Origin: Neoalteromonas facilis
GTDB taxonomy: Bacteria > Pseudomonadota > Gammaproteobacteria > Enterobacterales > Alteromonadaceae
DNA length: 64,000 bases
Assembly (NCBI RefSeq): GCF_002807665.1
Contig: NZ_PEAY01000006.1
Coordinates: forward strand, 84,326-148,325
Direction of reading: 5' to 3'
Shown here: positions 37,899 to 46,947 of the stretch, piece after piece
Position numbering within the stretch: the stretch's first letter is position 1
Layout: each line of letters starts with the position of its first letter
Position numbers and translations under genes: made by a program
Notes under the pieces: model-generated
Databases searched by the model: none
The model's input: only the letters and a program-made list of their open reading frames with translations
What the model was told of the DNA's origin: nothing

Positions 37899-38627
37899 TT
37901 ATTGTTTCGCAGTTAATATCTTTTGTGTGGGCGCAATCATGAGCACCGCTTTACGATCAAAGAAATAAGACTCCATTGAAGGCTCTGTCTCAGATTGTTT
38001 TTCACCCATGGCAGTAAAGGATATTTTATCCTGCCCTACGCCTTCAGCAATCAATGCTTGCTGTACTGCGCGAGCACGATGTTCAGATAAAGCAAGATTA
38101 TCTTTCGCACTGCCACGCGGATCAGCATATCCCATAATGTGCACGGCTAAACCGTCAGTGCTATTAAGCAATTCACTGATCAAATTAAGCTGCTCCGCGT
38201 ACACTGGTTGAATGTCTGCTGTGCCCGTTTTGAATTGAATAGAGGTTGTCAATTCCGGTAACAAAGGCTCTACGGCTTGTACTTCGTTTACTGGCTGCAA
38301 CATGGCTTTTTGCTGCCAAGCGAAGAGTTCTGATTGCATCGCATTCAATGCCTCCGTCTTATCAGCCAGCGCAAGTTCAGATTGAGTCAGTTTTTCATTT
38401 TGCACACTGTCATTACCAATCATTAAACCAATGATACCACCTACAACCGCGCCTATCGGCCCAGCCGCTATACCGCCCATTGCGGCGCCGGTGGCTCCCC
38501 CTACCAAAACTTTGGGTGATTCGTTAACTTCATCGGTCTGGTTTGCTGCAAATACCGATTGTGACGTCGCCATAACTACTAGCGTTGCGATTGCTGTTTG
38601 TTTAAAAATGCGTTGTGTATTTTTCAT
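37899..38627 (-). CDS. pdsO: PdsO-like OmpA-family protein with glycine zipper
   Basis: Secreted 242-residue protein: signal peptide ending SQSVFA, a glycine-zipper membrane segment (VGGATGAAMGGIAAGPIG, about residues 42-72), a coiled-coil linker, and an OmpA-like peptidoglycan-binding domain (IQFKTGTADIQP, GYADPRGSAKDNLALSEHRA). This layout, 1-2 genes from a PdsR/PdsS-like pair, matches PdsO of the proteobacterial dedicated sortase system as I remember its definition. No sortase or sortase target is adjacent. Assignment rests on architecture and neighbourhood; a profile search would settle it. Confidence 0.72.
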   Translation of the reverse strand: MKNTQRIFKQTAIATLVVMATSQSVFAANQTDEVNESPKVLVGGATGAAMGGIAAGPIGAVVGGIIGLMIGNDSVQNEKLTQSELALADKTEALNAMQSELFAWQQKAMLQPVNEVQAVEPLLPELTTSIQFKTGTADIQPVYAEQLNLISELLNSTDGLAVHIMGYADPRGSAKDNLALSEHRARAVQQALIAEGVGQDKISFTAMGEKQSETEPSMESYFFDRKAVLMIAPTQKILTAKQ

Positions 38628-38747
38628 GTTCGGTTTCCTAAATGTGCCCAGTGGGCGTTAAGTTCCTATATAGGAAACCAAACCGAGGTGCAGGTGCTAT
38701 TGCGATGTTATGGCAAGTCTAAGTTGAATTATGGCGAGATTGTGGCA

Positions 38748-38773
38748 GCGCCTTAGCACATAGTGCTAGGCGC
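38748..38773 (-). terminator. Hairpin over the nhaD stop codon
   Basis: GCGCCTTAGCAC (38748-38759) pairs with GTGCTAGGCGC (38763-38773) with one bulge, and includes the nhaD stop codon. There is no T run on the minus strand, so it may act as a weak terminator or a 3' end stabiliser. Confidence 0.4.
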
Positions 38774-40175
38774 CATTTAACCAAAAATGTACTGCAATAC
38801 TAGCGGCGTATCCCAATGCGATAATCGGTGTCCAACGCAAATGAGAAAAGAAAGTATAGTATCCGCGCGCCTGACCCATTAACGCAACGCCTGCCGCAGA
38901 ACCGATGGACAACAAACTACCTCCCACACCAGCCGTCAACGTAACCAATAGCCATTGCGAGTGCGACATGTCCGGGTCCATCGTCAATACTGCAAACATC
39001 ACCGGAATGTTGTCCACTATTGCCGACAGAATTCCCACCATGATGTTGGCTCCCGTGGCACCTAGCGAGCCATACATAAATTCAGATGCGAGCGCCAAAT
39101 ACCCCATAAACCCTAAACCACCAACCGCGAGGATCACGCCATAAAAGAAAAACAAGGTGTCCCACTCTGCTTTAGCAACCTTCGTAAAAATATCAAATGA
39201 ATCAGGGTCGTTGTGAGAGCCAGGTAAGCTATCGGATTCATGGTGACCATTGTCATATTTCACTTTGAGGTAAAAGCTAAACAACTTCAAATAGCCAAGG
39301 CCAAACATCATGCCGTATACCGGAGGGAGGTGTAAAAAGTTATGAAAACTAACGGCAGTAGCGATAGTAAGCATAAACAAACCAACAATAACCAGACCTC
39401 CCGGCTTTATGACACTGACTGAGTTTCCATCTCCATCAGGACTGCCCGACGGCAACGCAAATGACATAATGATTGCGGGTACCAAGAAATTAACCAGCGA
39501 AGGAACAAAGAGTTCGAAGAACTCTGAGAATGCCAAGATCCCTTTTTGCCAGACCATCAAAGTCGTGATGTCACCAAAGGGGCTAAACGCACCTCCCGCA
39601 TTCGCCGCAACCACAATATTGACACAGCTGATACTGATAAACTTACCGTGCTCACCTCCAACAGCCATAATAACCGCACACATAACGAGCGCGGTGGTTA
39701 AGTTATCCGCCACTGGTGAGATAAAGAAAGCGAGGAACCCGGTTAACCAAAATATTGCCTTAAAGCTAAAACCTCTGACGGTCAATGTGTCACGCAAGGC
39801 ATCAAAAACATCACGTTCCAGCATAGCGTTGATGTAGGTCATAGCGACAACCAGGAAGAAAAACAGCTCTGCGTATTCAAGAAAGTTGTGCCTGATTGCG
39901 CCCTCGACTAACACGGAATGATCTGACCCCATGTACGCAAAGGCGATAAAGACCCAAATTAGACTAGCGGCCACCAAAACCGGTTTTGATTTGCGCAAAT
40001 GTATTTGTTCTTCGAAGATCACAAATACATACGCGATGGCAAAGATAGCCAGCGCCGCATAGCCATAACCACTGGTTACTAAGCTTAAAGCGCCAGAAGA
40101 CGCTTCTTCAGTGCTTGCCCATGCCAACGCTGGGCTACAAACCATCAATACAATCATCAATAAACGTAACAACAT
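38766..40175 (-). CDS. nhaD: Sodium/proton antiporter NhaD
   Basis: Inner-membrane Na+(Li+)/H+ antiporter of the ion-transporter superfamily, common in marine and alkaliphilic bacteria. From ATG 40175 (AAGGA 6 bases upstream) it has 469 residues, beginning with a signal-like helix, then about 12 helices. Family segments include FFISPVADNLTTALVMCAVIM and NAGGAFSPFGDITTLMVWQ, and the late helix SAIVDNIPVMFAVLTM. The open frame runs to 40274 but without a better start. It interrupts pdsO and the pdsRS pair. Confidence 0.9.
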   Translation of the reverse strand: MLLRLLMIVLMVCSPALAWASTEEASSGALSLVTSGYGYAALAIFAIAYVFVIFEEQIHLRKSKPVLVAASLIWVFIAFAYMGSDHSVLVEGAIRHNFLEYAELFFFLVVAMTYINAMLERDVFDALRDTLTVRGFSFKAIFWLTGFLAFFISPVADNLTTALVMCAVIMAVGGEHGKFISISCVNIVVAANAGGAFSPFGDITTLMVWQKGILAFSEFFELFVPSLVNFLVPAIIMSFALPSGSPDGDGNSVSVIKPGGLVIVGLFMLTIATAVSFHNFLHLPPVYGMMFGLGYLKLFSFYLKVKYDNGHHESDSLPGSHNDPDSFDIFTKVAKAEWDTLFFFYGVILAVGGLGFMGYLALASEFMYGSLGATGANIMVGILSAIVDNIPVMFAVLTMDPDMSHSQWLLVTLTAGVGGSLLSIGSAAGVALMGQARGYYTFFSHLRWTPIIALGYAASIAVHFWLNGA

Positions 40176-40574
40176 GGAATTCCTTAGCGCGTCGAGGTTG
40201 GCTGCGTAGCTTAGTAGGTGCAGTGTAATGTAACATTCGACTTTAGTCGCGCGATCCACCATGACCTCGATCAAGCTTTGTTAGAAAACTTCAATTAGTC
40301 ACGCAAATACGCGTCTACTAACTCGCCCGGCGTCTCCCGCACAAATAAAAATTTCATTATATTCATGTTCTTAGAGTTAATCACTTAAGTCTCGATCACA
40401 CTTTATTTTATGCTAAAAAGACGCTGAGCTAGCGCGCATTCAGCTGCTTTATACTTGTCATAGTATGGCGACTTCCTGCACAAATGTGGCAGAAAAATGG
40501 AATTTATCGTTCAAGCCTTATGTCTCATCATTTCTCAGGTACACTACAGCTCAAATCTGAATAATAGTTACATT
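40176..40574. other. Regulatory gap between nhaD and pdsR
   Basis: About 400 bases with no convincing gene. It must hold the divergent promoters of nhaD and pdsRS. Only small inverted repeats are visible (CGAC-TTTA-GTCG near 40240); I could not place a near-consensus promoter or operator. The pdsR frame stays open into this region but has no good start before 40575. Confidence 0.5.
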
Positions 40575-41267
40575 ATGAAGCGCATAGTTTTAGTTGAAGA
40601 CGATACTGCATTACGCGAAAACTACACTGAGGCCTTTAGTCGTCAGGGGTATAAAGTGGTCGGTTATGACAACCGGGCTGACGCTGAATCAGCCATGGCC
40701 ACACGCTTACCAGATTTGGCCATTATTGATATCGGGCTTAAAGACGAGTACGACGGCGGTTTCAAGTTGTGTCAAACCCTGCGTCAATGGTCTCCAACGT
40801 TACCGATTATTTTCTTCACTGCGCGAGATAATGACATCGATACCGTGAGCGGACTGCGCATGGGTGCTGATGACTACATCACTAAAGACATTTCATTGCC
40901 GCATCTTTTGGCTCGCGTCGCGGCATTGTTCAGGCGTTCAGAATTACAAAACGCACCGGTAGATGAAACAACATTGATAGAGGTAGATGAGCTTCAACTA
41001 GATGCCAGCCGTATGCAAGTTCAATGGAAAGGGCAACTGGTGGATTTAACCGTGACTGAATTCTGGATGTTGTACTCATTAGTGAAACGCCCAGGTCATG
41101 TCAAAAGTCGGCAACAATTGATGGATGACTCCAAAATGGTAGTGGACGACACAACCATCACGTCTCACATTAAACGTATTCGCCAAAAGTTTGTACAACT
41201 CGATGACCAGTTTGAACATATTGAAACACTCTATGGCATGGGTTATCGCTGGAGAAGCATGACCTAG
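40575..41267 (+). CDS. pdsR: PdsR-like OmpR-family response regulator
   Basis: DNA-binding response regulator of 230 residues, starting MKRIVLVEDDTALRENY. The receiver has the acidic pair in VEDD, phosphoacceptor Asp in AIIDIGL (near residue 52), Thr in FFTARD and Lys in DDYITKDIS. A winged-helix effector follows (LVDLTVTEFWMLYSLVKRPG, then TITSHIKRIRQKF). It lies two bases upstream of the kinase gene. Assignment to the dedicated sortase system rests on the kinase's sensor and the nearby pdsO. Confidence 0.85.
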   Translation: MKRIVLVEDDTALRENYTEAFSRQGYKVVGYDNRADAESAMATRLPDLAIIDIGLKDEYDGGFKLCQTLRQWSPTLPIIFFTARDNDIDTVSGLRMGADDYITKDISLPHLLARVAALFRRSELQNAPVDETTLIEVDELQLDASRMQVQWKGQLVDLTVTEFWMLYSLVKRPGHVKSRQQLMDDSKMVVDDTTITSHIKRIRQKFVQLDDQFEHIETLYGMGYRWRSMT

Positions 41268-41269
41268 CC

Positions 41270-43432
41270 ATGCGTATCCCAATCCGTGTACAACTGCTGT
41301 TTATGTCGGTCTTTTTGCTGGCCATTCCAATTATTGGATACCAGTATGTGTGGGAGCTCGAATCGTACTTGCGCACCGGTCAGGAGCAAACCATGATAGG
41401 CACCGCTCGCGCCATCGCCAGTGCTTTACATGAACGTGAAAGCCTGTTTGATTCTCCTGCGACCAAAAGAGAAAGCGTCCGGCCGGGTACCGATTTATAT
41501 GCCGTGCCCATTCGACAAGCGATCAAATTAGATGGCAAGTTCGACGACTGGCGTGAAGCTCAGCCAATTGTGCGTCACTACGATGCCCGCTATCGCATCG
41601 ATGACACAAGCGGCCCCTTTGTGCAGCCTGTCAGCCTGTCGTTTGATCACACGGTCGGCAGTTTTCAACAATACGTGTATGCAATGTTTGCGGTGAAAGA
41701 TAATGTTTGGGTTAAGCGCGGTCCCAACAGCCTCGGCATTGCTAAGAATGATCATTTGATGATCGCCATGAGCGACAGTGACGGTAATATTCATCGCTAC
41801 GCCATCGCGCCACGCCGCGAAGGATGGGTAAATGGTTTTTCGTTATCACCCGAGGCCAATAGCTACGACATTTTAGGTAACGAAAATCGCATTCAAGGGC
41901 AATGGGTAGCGAGCGCTGACGGCTACAATATTGAAATCCGCTTTCCGCTAGCAATGACCAGCGGCGATTTAGCTTTTGCCTTTGTTGATGTAGATGAATC
42001 CGTTACCGGCTCCATCGTTAGTATTATCGGTACGGCCAACCCAAATCAACAAAATGAACTAGGTACAATCGCTACCCAGTCTAGCGACATTGAACAGCTG
42101 TTAACCAGCTTACAATACACACGTTCTCGTGTGTGGGTGGTGGATAAACATTTAAGAGTACTCGCCCGTGCAGGCGATATACAATCAGCAACGGGGATCC
42201 AGCCTGGGCGCGCCAATTCATCTGAGCCGTCTTGGTGGCAGCGCATAGAGCAAGAGTGGCTGCTCCCGCTTTATTACCTTGTACTGACGCGCCCCAGCAA
42301 TGATTTCATTGATGAGTTAGACAATGCCTTTGCGCTCGAAGGCAAAGACATTGCCAATGCGCTAGATGGCCAAGCCGATTCATTATGGCGCCTGAGTCCT
42401 GACAACAAGGCCGTTATTCTGTCAGCTGCACATCCGATTTATGTTGAAGATAAAGTGATCGGTGCGGTGGTAGTCGAACAAACGACCAATGGGATCCGCA
42501 CTCTACGCAACCGTGCTTTAGAAAAACTATTCCACGTTATGCTAGCTATCACCGTGGTGGCCATTCTAACCATTCTGTTGTTCGCCACCCGCATTACCAA
42601 CCGCATCCGTAAGCTTCGTGACGCAACGGAGGCTGTTATAGACGACAGTGGTCGTATTGTGGGATCTCTACCCGAAACCAGACGGTATGACGAAATCGGC
42701 GATTTATCGGCAGCCTTTTCTAATGTGCTAACACGCCTAACACACTACACACAATATTTAGAAAATATGTCTTCTCGCCTGTCTCATGAATTACGTACGC
42801 CGGTAGCGATTGTGCGTTCTTCGTTAGATAACTTGATGAGTATTGAACAGAATGAAACGCAACGGGCTTACACTCAAAGAGCATTAACCGGTATAGACCG
42901 GTTGAGTCATATTTTAACCCGAATGAGCGAAGCGACTCGCTTGGAAGCCTCCCTGATCAGTGAAAACAAACTGCGTTTTAATGCGTTAGATGTGGTCACC
43001 ATGTGCGCTGATAGTTACCGTACCATTTATCCTTCGCATCCATTTGAACTGCAAACCAACATTAATGAAGCCACACTCGAAGGGATCCCTGACCTGTTCG
43101 CACAAATGCTAGATAAAGTGGTCAGTAATGCTGTCGAATTCAGTCAACCGGATTCACCCATCAGGTTCAATGTGTGGGAAGAGAGCTACTCGATTGGCCT
43201 GAGTGTTACTAATTACGGTAGCCAGTTGCCCACAGCAATGGCACACGAGTTGTTTCAATCGATGGTGTCACTTCGAGAAGGGCAGCAACAGGATGATACG
43301 CAAGTGCACCTTGGTTTAGGACTTTACATTGCGCGCAGTATTGCTGAATTTCATAATGGTGAGATCGCTATCAGTAACCTACCAGACAAAAGTGGTGTCT
43401 GCGTTATGTTTAAGTTTAAAAAACCGAAGTAA
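41270..43432 (+). CDS. pdsS: PdsS-like sensor histidine kinase with CBM9-like sensor
   Basis: Membrane histidine kinase of 720 residues. Transmembrane helix 1 (about 8-26) is followed by a very large periplasmic region. Its first part (about 80-275) looks like a carbohydrate-binding module family 9-type fold: LDGKFDDW, YVYAMFAVKDN, NDHLMIAMSDSDG, YNIEIRFPLA. Transmembrane helix 2 lies near 422-444, then HAMP, HisKA (SSRLSHELRTPVAIVRSS, His near 506) and an HATPase domain (DKVVSNAVEFS, GLGLYIARSI). Size and layout match the kinase of the proteobacterial dedicated sortase system. The partner regulator is immediately upstream. Confidence 0.82.
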   Translation: MRIPIRVQLLFMSVFLLAIPIIGYQYVWELESYLRTGQEQTMIGTARAIASALHERESLFDSPATKRESVRPGTDLYAVPIRQAIKLDGKFDDWREAQPIVRHYDARYRIDDTSGPFVQPVSLSFDHTVGSFQQYVYAMFAVKDNVWVKRGPNSLGIAKNDHLMIAMSDSDGNIHRYAIAPRREGWVNGFSLSPEANSYDILGNENRIQGQWVASADGYNIEIRFPLAMTSGDLAFAFVDVDESVTGSIVSIIGTANPNQQNELGTIATQSSDIEQLLTSLQYTRSRVWVVDKHLRVLARAGDIQSATGIQPGRANSSEPSWWQRIEQEWLLPLYYLVLTRPSNDFIDELDNAFALEGKDIANALDGQADSLWRLSPDNKAVILSAAHPIYVEDKVIGAVVVEQTTNGIRTLRNRALEKLFHVMLAITVVAILTILLFATRITNRIRKLRDATEAVIDDSGRIVGSLPETRRYDEIGDLSAAFSNVLTRLTHYTQYLENMSSRLSHELRTPVAIVRSSLDNLMSIEQNETQRAYTQRALTGIDRLSHILTRMSEATRLEASLISENKLRFNALDVVTMCADSYRTIYPSHPFELQTNINEATLEGIPDLFAQMLDKVVSNAVEFSQPDSPIRFNVWEESYSIGLSVTNYGSQLPTAMAHELFQSMVSLREGQQQDDTQVHLGLGLYIARSIAEFHNGEIAISNLPDKSGVCVMFKFKKPK

Positions 43433-43442
43433 GCACTTACAT

Positions 43443-44342
43443 TCAGGCGTTATTCATCCAATTGATAGTAGAAGCATGCTCATAGAACCATTGAGCGGCT
43501 CGCCCATTAACGGCTTTTGCTTTTGCCACATACATGGGAATTGGGGGGCGAGGAATATCGGTGTATTTGATCACGAGCGCTTTGCTATTTAATTCATTTT
43601 GGATGGCATGGATCGGTAAAAAGCCAACCCCAAGGCCACGTTTCTGTGCTGCTATTTTATGAGCCAATGAACTCACATGAATGGTTTGCCTTGCGGCAAA
43701 CAAACCCGAAGAACGCTGAGCAAGTGTACGAGAGGAGTCTGTAACGACAATAGCTGGAAAGGCCTTAACAGCATCAGCAGGAATAGGGTCGCTTTGCTTT
43801 GCTAATGGATGCTCGTTGGAAACAGCAAATACCCACTCGGCTTCACCAATAGGCGATATATCGTACATACCACTCACCATTTCACCACTTACTCCGATGG
43901 CTATATCAGCGCGCTTAGTGTGCAATGCATCCCAACCGCCCCCTAACACTTCCTCGATGATTTGAATATTGACCGGCTTTTCCAGTTGGCAGAATTGTTC
44001 TATCAAGTCTAGTAACGGTGCGCAGGGTAACAATGAGTCAATCGCTATGGTTAACCGTGGCTCCCAACCGGACTCTAGCTCTTTGACTTTCTCGCTTAAT
44101 CGATCTGCCGCTTGCAACAACTGCAACCCTTCTTCAAGGACCAACTTGCCTGCAGGCGTCAGTACTGCGCGATGGCCACTGCGATCAAATAAAGAAACGC
44201 CAAGGCCCTGCTCTAGTTTACTGACCGTATAAGTTAAAGCCGATGGTACTTTAAATAGCGCATCGGCCGCTGCTGCAAAGGAGCCCTTTTCTTGAATGGT
44301 TTTTAGCACCATCAGCGAATCTAAGTTGATCAAGTTAGCCAT
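43443..44342 (-). CDS. LysR-family transcription regulator
   Basis: Typical LysR regulator of 299 residues: an N-terminal helix-turn-helix (SFAAAADALFKVPSALTYTVSKLEQGLG) then a two-lobed substrate-binding domain (LTIAIDSLLP, IAIGVSGEM, VGFLPIHAI). ATG 44342 is chosen for its AGAGG; an upstream frame to 44414 is unsupported. It follows doxX and the pirin gene on the same strand and probably controls them, a common arrangement. The inducer is unknown. Confidence 0.88.
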   Translation of the reverse strand: MANLINLDSLMVLKTIQEKGSFAAAADALFKVPSALTYTVSKLEQGLGVSLFDRSGHRAVLTPAGKLVLEEGLQLLQAADRLSEKVKELESGWEPRLTIAIDSLLPCAPLLDLIEQFCQLEKPVNIQIIEEVLGGGWDALHTKRADIAIGVSGEMVSGMYDISPIGEAEWVFAVSNEHPLAKQSDPIPADAVKAFPAIVVTDSSRTLAQRSSGLFAARQTIHVSSLAHKIAAQKRGLGVGFLPIHAIQNELNSKALVIKYTDIPRPPIPMYVAKAKAVNGRAAQWFYEHASTINWMNNA

Positions 44343-44419
44343 GGCAGCCTCTTTTACCCGGAAAAAATAAATATGAACCCAATAAGATGCCGGAAGCAAT
44401 TGCCACCGGCACAAACTAA

Positions 44420-45115
44420 CTATGGAAGGTCAAAAAACAGTGCTTTAACTGCGCTGTCACCTTGCTTTTGCAAAGTCAGTGTTTCTTGCTGAGTGATATG
44501 TGCACCATCACCCGGTTGCAAGACCTCTCCGTCAATTTGCATTTCACCCTCCATAACATGGAAAAAATAGTTACGTTGCGGATCAAGTGACACATGCAGT
44601 GCTTCATCTGACGCAAGATTAAGATGATTTAACTCTGCGTCTTGCTTGATTTTCAACGTTCCCTCTCGACCATCAGGCGTTACGATAGGGGTTATCGGCT
44701 TCGACAGATCAAAGCGTTTCTGCTGGTAACCCGGCTTGCCGCCTCGTTCAGAAGGTACAATCCATATTTGCAAGAACGACAATAGATCTTGCTTTGAGGC
44801 ATTGTACTCACTATGCGTTATACCATCTCCTGCCGACATCAACTGGAACTCGCCAGCAGGCAATACTTGCTCATGCCCTTCACTGTCTTTATGCACCATT
44901 TCGCCATCAGTTACCAAGCTGATAATTTCCATGTGGCTGTGACCGTGTGTTGCAAACCCAGCCCCAGGCGATACCAAGTCATCATTGATAACTCTTAGCG
45001 CTGACACCCCCATGTGATTGGGATCGTAATATTGCCCAAATGAAAAGGTGTGGCGGCTCTCGAGCCAACCGAAGTTGGCTCTGCCTCGGGATTCAGACGA
45101 TCGAATGTGGATCAT
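44420..45115 (-). CDS. Pirin-family bicupin (YhhW-like)
   Basis: Bicupin of 231 residues, resembling E. coli YhhW, which has quercetin dioxygenase activity. Metal ligands of the N-terminal cupin are visible in HMGVSALRVINDD and GFATHGHSHMEII, with Glu in HKDSEGHEQVL and His in GDGITHSEYN. A strong ribosome site, GAGGAGG, precedes the ATG. It lies 22 bases after doxX, apparently co-transcribed. Physiological substrate unknown. Confidence 0.9.
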   Translation of the reverse strand: MIHIRSSESRGRANFGWLESRHTFSFGQYYDPNHMGVSALRVINDDLVSPGAGFATHGHSHMEIISLVTDGEMVHKDSEGHEQVLPAGEFQLMSAGDGITHSEYNASKQDLLSFLQIWIVPSERGGKPGYQQKRFDLSKPITPIVTPDGREGTLKIKQDAELNHLNLASDEALHVSLDPQRNYFFHVMEGEMQIDGEVLQPGDGAHITQQETLTLQKQGDSAVKALFFDLP

Positions 45116-45137
45116 AGTATCCTCCTCAACACGGTAA

Positions 45138-45584
45138 TTAAGCTAGGCGCTTCGCTATAACATTATCGATAGCGAATCGTCCGGCACCAGAGAAAACAAG
45201 AGCAATGCTGATGGCCATCAAACTCAAACCAAATTCATAGCCGTTGTTGCTCATAAATAACCCGTTTTCTAAGTGCACCGTAACAATCGCCACCAGCATT
45301 GTTATTGCGAGTACCAATGCCGCTGGACGAGTAAGTAGCCCGGCAATTAATAACAAACCACCAAAGAACTCAGCACTTCCGGCCATCAAGGCCATAAAGT
45401 AACCGGGCTCTAGGCCAATAGATGCCATCCACTGCCCTGTACCTTCTAAGCCATATCCACCAAACCAAGCAAATAGCTTTTGCGCTCCGTGCGCCGCAAA
45501 AATAATCCCAGCCACTAAACGTAATGCAATCGGTGCTAAAGACTCGTTCGAACGAAATACTGATAATACTGTTGTGTTGTTCAT
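45138..45584 (-). CDS. DoxX-family membrane protein
   Basis: Four-helix inner-membrane protein of 148 residues of the DoxX/DoxD group: LRLVAGIIFAAHGAQKLFAWFGG is the family hallmark, followed by GYFMALMAGSAEFFGGLLLIAG. GAGGG lies 7 bases before the ATG. DoxX proteins are often co-regulated with pirin and respond to oxidative or electrophilic stress. First gene of the doxX-pirin-lysR unit, divergent from an AraC gene. Confidence 0.88.
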   Translation of the reverse strand: MNNTTVLSVFRSNESLAPIALRLVAGIIFAAHGAQKLFAWFGGYGLEGTGQWMASIGLEPGYFMALMAGSAEFFGGLLLIAGLLTRPAALVLAITMLVAIVTVHLENGLFMSNNGYEFGLSLMAISIALVFSGAGRFAIDNVIAKRLA

Positions 45585-45881
45585 CGCTATACCCTCAAGT
45601 TCAATTAATTTAAATACAAATGAATCAGTGAGGACATTATTAATCTAGCACCTAAATATTGTTAGCGGAAAGTTTGCAACGCATCATTCAAATATTTTGA
45701 ATAAAAATAAAGAGCGCAATTTACCCGCGGTTAACGCACATTGATTTTGATTGCGAGATAGTCAAATACTCGCGAATGATTGCCTATTCGTCCGGACGTT
45801 ATGGCCTGACTGTAGAAAGACTAGCCGAAAGGTCTACAATGATTGGGTAAATAAAGTTCAACACTAACATGGGTGACTTAA

Positions 45882-46781
45882 TTGGCTGATCCACATTGCC
45901 TAGAAAACCAGTCAACAACATTGGCTCAAAGCATAGCCTGCCGAACAGCCGGTTCTGAATGGGTTTCATCAGCCATACAAGGATTGGACTTTTATCGCCA
46001 AAATGCACCGACATCCCGCACAGTATGTGTGGTTGAACCCAGTATTGCACTGGTAGTTCAAGGTAAAAAAAGCATGACGCTGGGTGAGAAAACCTACGTG
46101 TATGATCCGAATAAATTTTTGATCACATCTCTCGACCTACCGGCTCAAATGCAAGTGTTAGAAGCCAGTGCGGAAAAGCCGTATTTGGGCGTCGTGTTAA
46201 AGATTGACTTAGCGGTTCTGAGTGATCTCATTACGCAAGGAACCTTGCCTAAAGCTCACGTCGCTGAAGAAGAGCAATGCATGGTACTTGGCACAACAAC
46301 ACCACATTTGTTGAATGCATTTCAACGCTTGGTAGGTCTGTTGGATGAACCAGAATCGATTGCGGTGCTAGCACCGTTAATCAAGAAAGAAATCGTGTGG
46401 CGAGTTTTGCTTAGCGAACATGGCTCTAAACTGCGGCAAATTGTATCGGCTGGAAGTCATGGATTGCGGATAGCACGCTCGATCATGTGGCTTAAATCTA
46501 ACTTCAATCGGAGTTTAAGTGTGGAAGGCTTAGCTGAAATGGCACAAATGAGTAAGTCCACGTTTCATCACCATTTTCGTCAGCTTACGTCAATGAGTCC
46601 GCTTCAATACCAGAAACGCCTAAGGTTAATGGAGGCTCGGCGTCTTATGATGGGAGAAGACCTAGACGCTTCTGCTGCCGCATATAGCGTGGGATATGAG
46701 AGCCCATCACAGTTTTCCAGAGAGTATTCACGCCTTTTTGGCAACTCGCCAAAGCGGGATGTGACCGCTCAATGGCAATAA
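45882..46781 (+). CDS. AraC-family regulator with AraC_N cupin
   Basis: Transcription regulator of 299 residues: an N-terminal cupin-like ligand domain (VCVVEPSIALVVQGKKSMTLG near residue 48) and a C-terminal double helix-turn-helix (SLSVEGLAEMAQMSKSTFHHHF; SVGYESPSQFSREYSRLFG). The start is a TTG at 45882, with GGTGA 5 bases upstream; no ATG is available. Its position 166 bases ahead of the alcohol dehydrogenase gene on the same strand and divergent from doxX suggests it controls one or both. The 297-base gap on its left shows no clear operator. Confidence 0.85.
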   Translation: MADPHCLENQSTTLAQSIACRTAGSEWVSSAIQGLDFYRQNAPTSRTVCVVEPSIALVVQGKKSMTLGEKTYVYDPNKFLITSLDLPAQMQVLEASAEKPYLGVVLKIDLAVLSDLITQGTLPKAHVAEEEQCMVLGTTTPHLLNAFQRLVGLLDEPESIAVLAPLIKKEIVWRVLLSEHGSKLRQIVSAGSHGLRIARSIMWLKSNFNRSLSVEGLAEMAQMSKSTFHHHFRQLTSMSPLQYQKRLRLMEARRLMMGEDLDASAAAYSVGYESPSQFSREYSRLFGNSPKRDVTAQWQ

Positions 46782-46947
46782 TTAAGGTGCGCTAGCACCC
46801 TGTAAACGCATTTTGGACATTTTGCAGTATTAAAACGTACTAAGCCTCATGTCGCAGAAACTACCAGACACTTTGCAGGCACTACGTTGTTAAAACCAAA
46901 TAGTAGTACTAACTTTTAAAACATCTAAATTTAATAAAGGGGAACAC

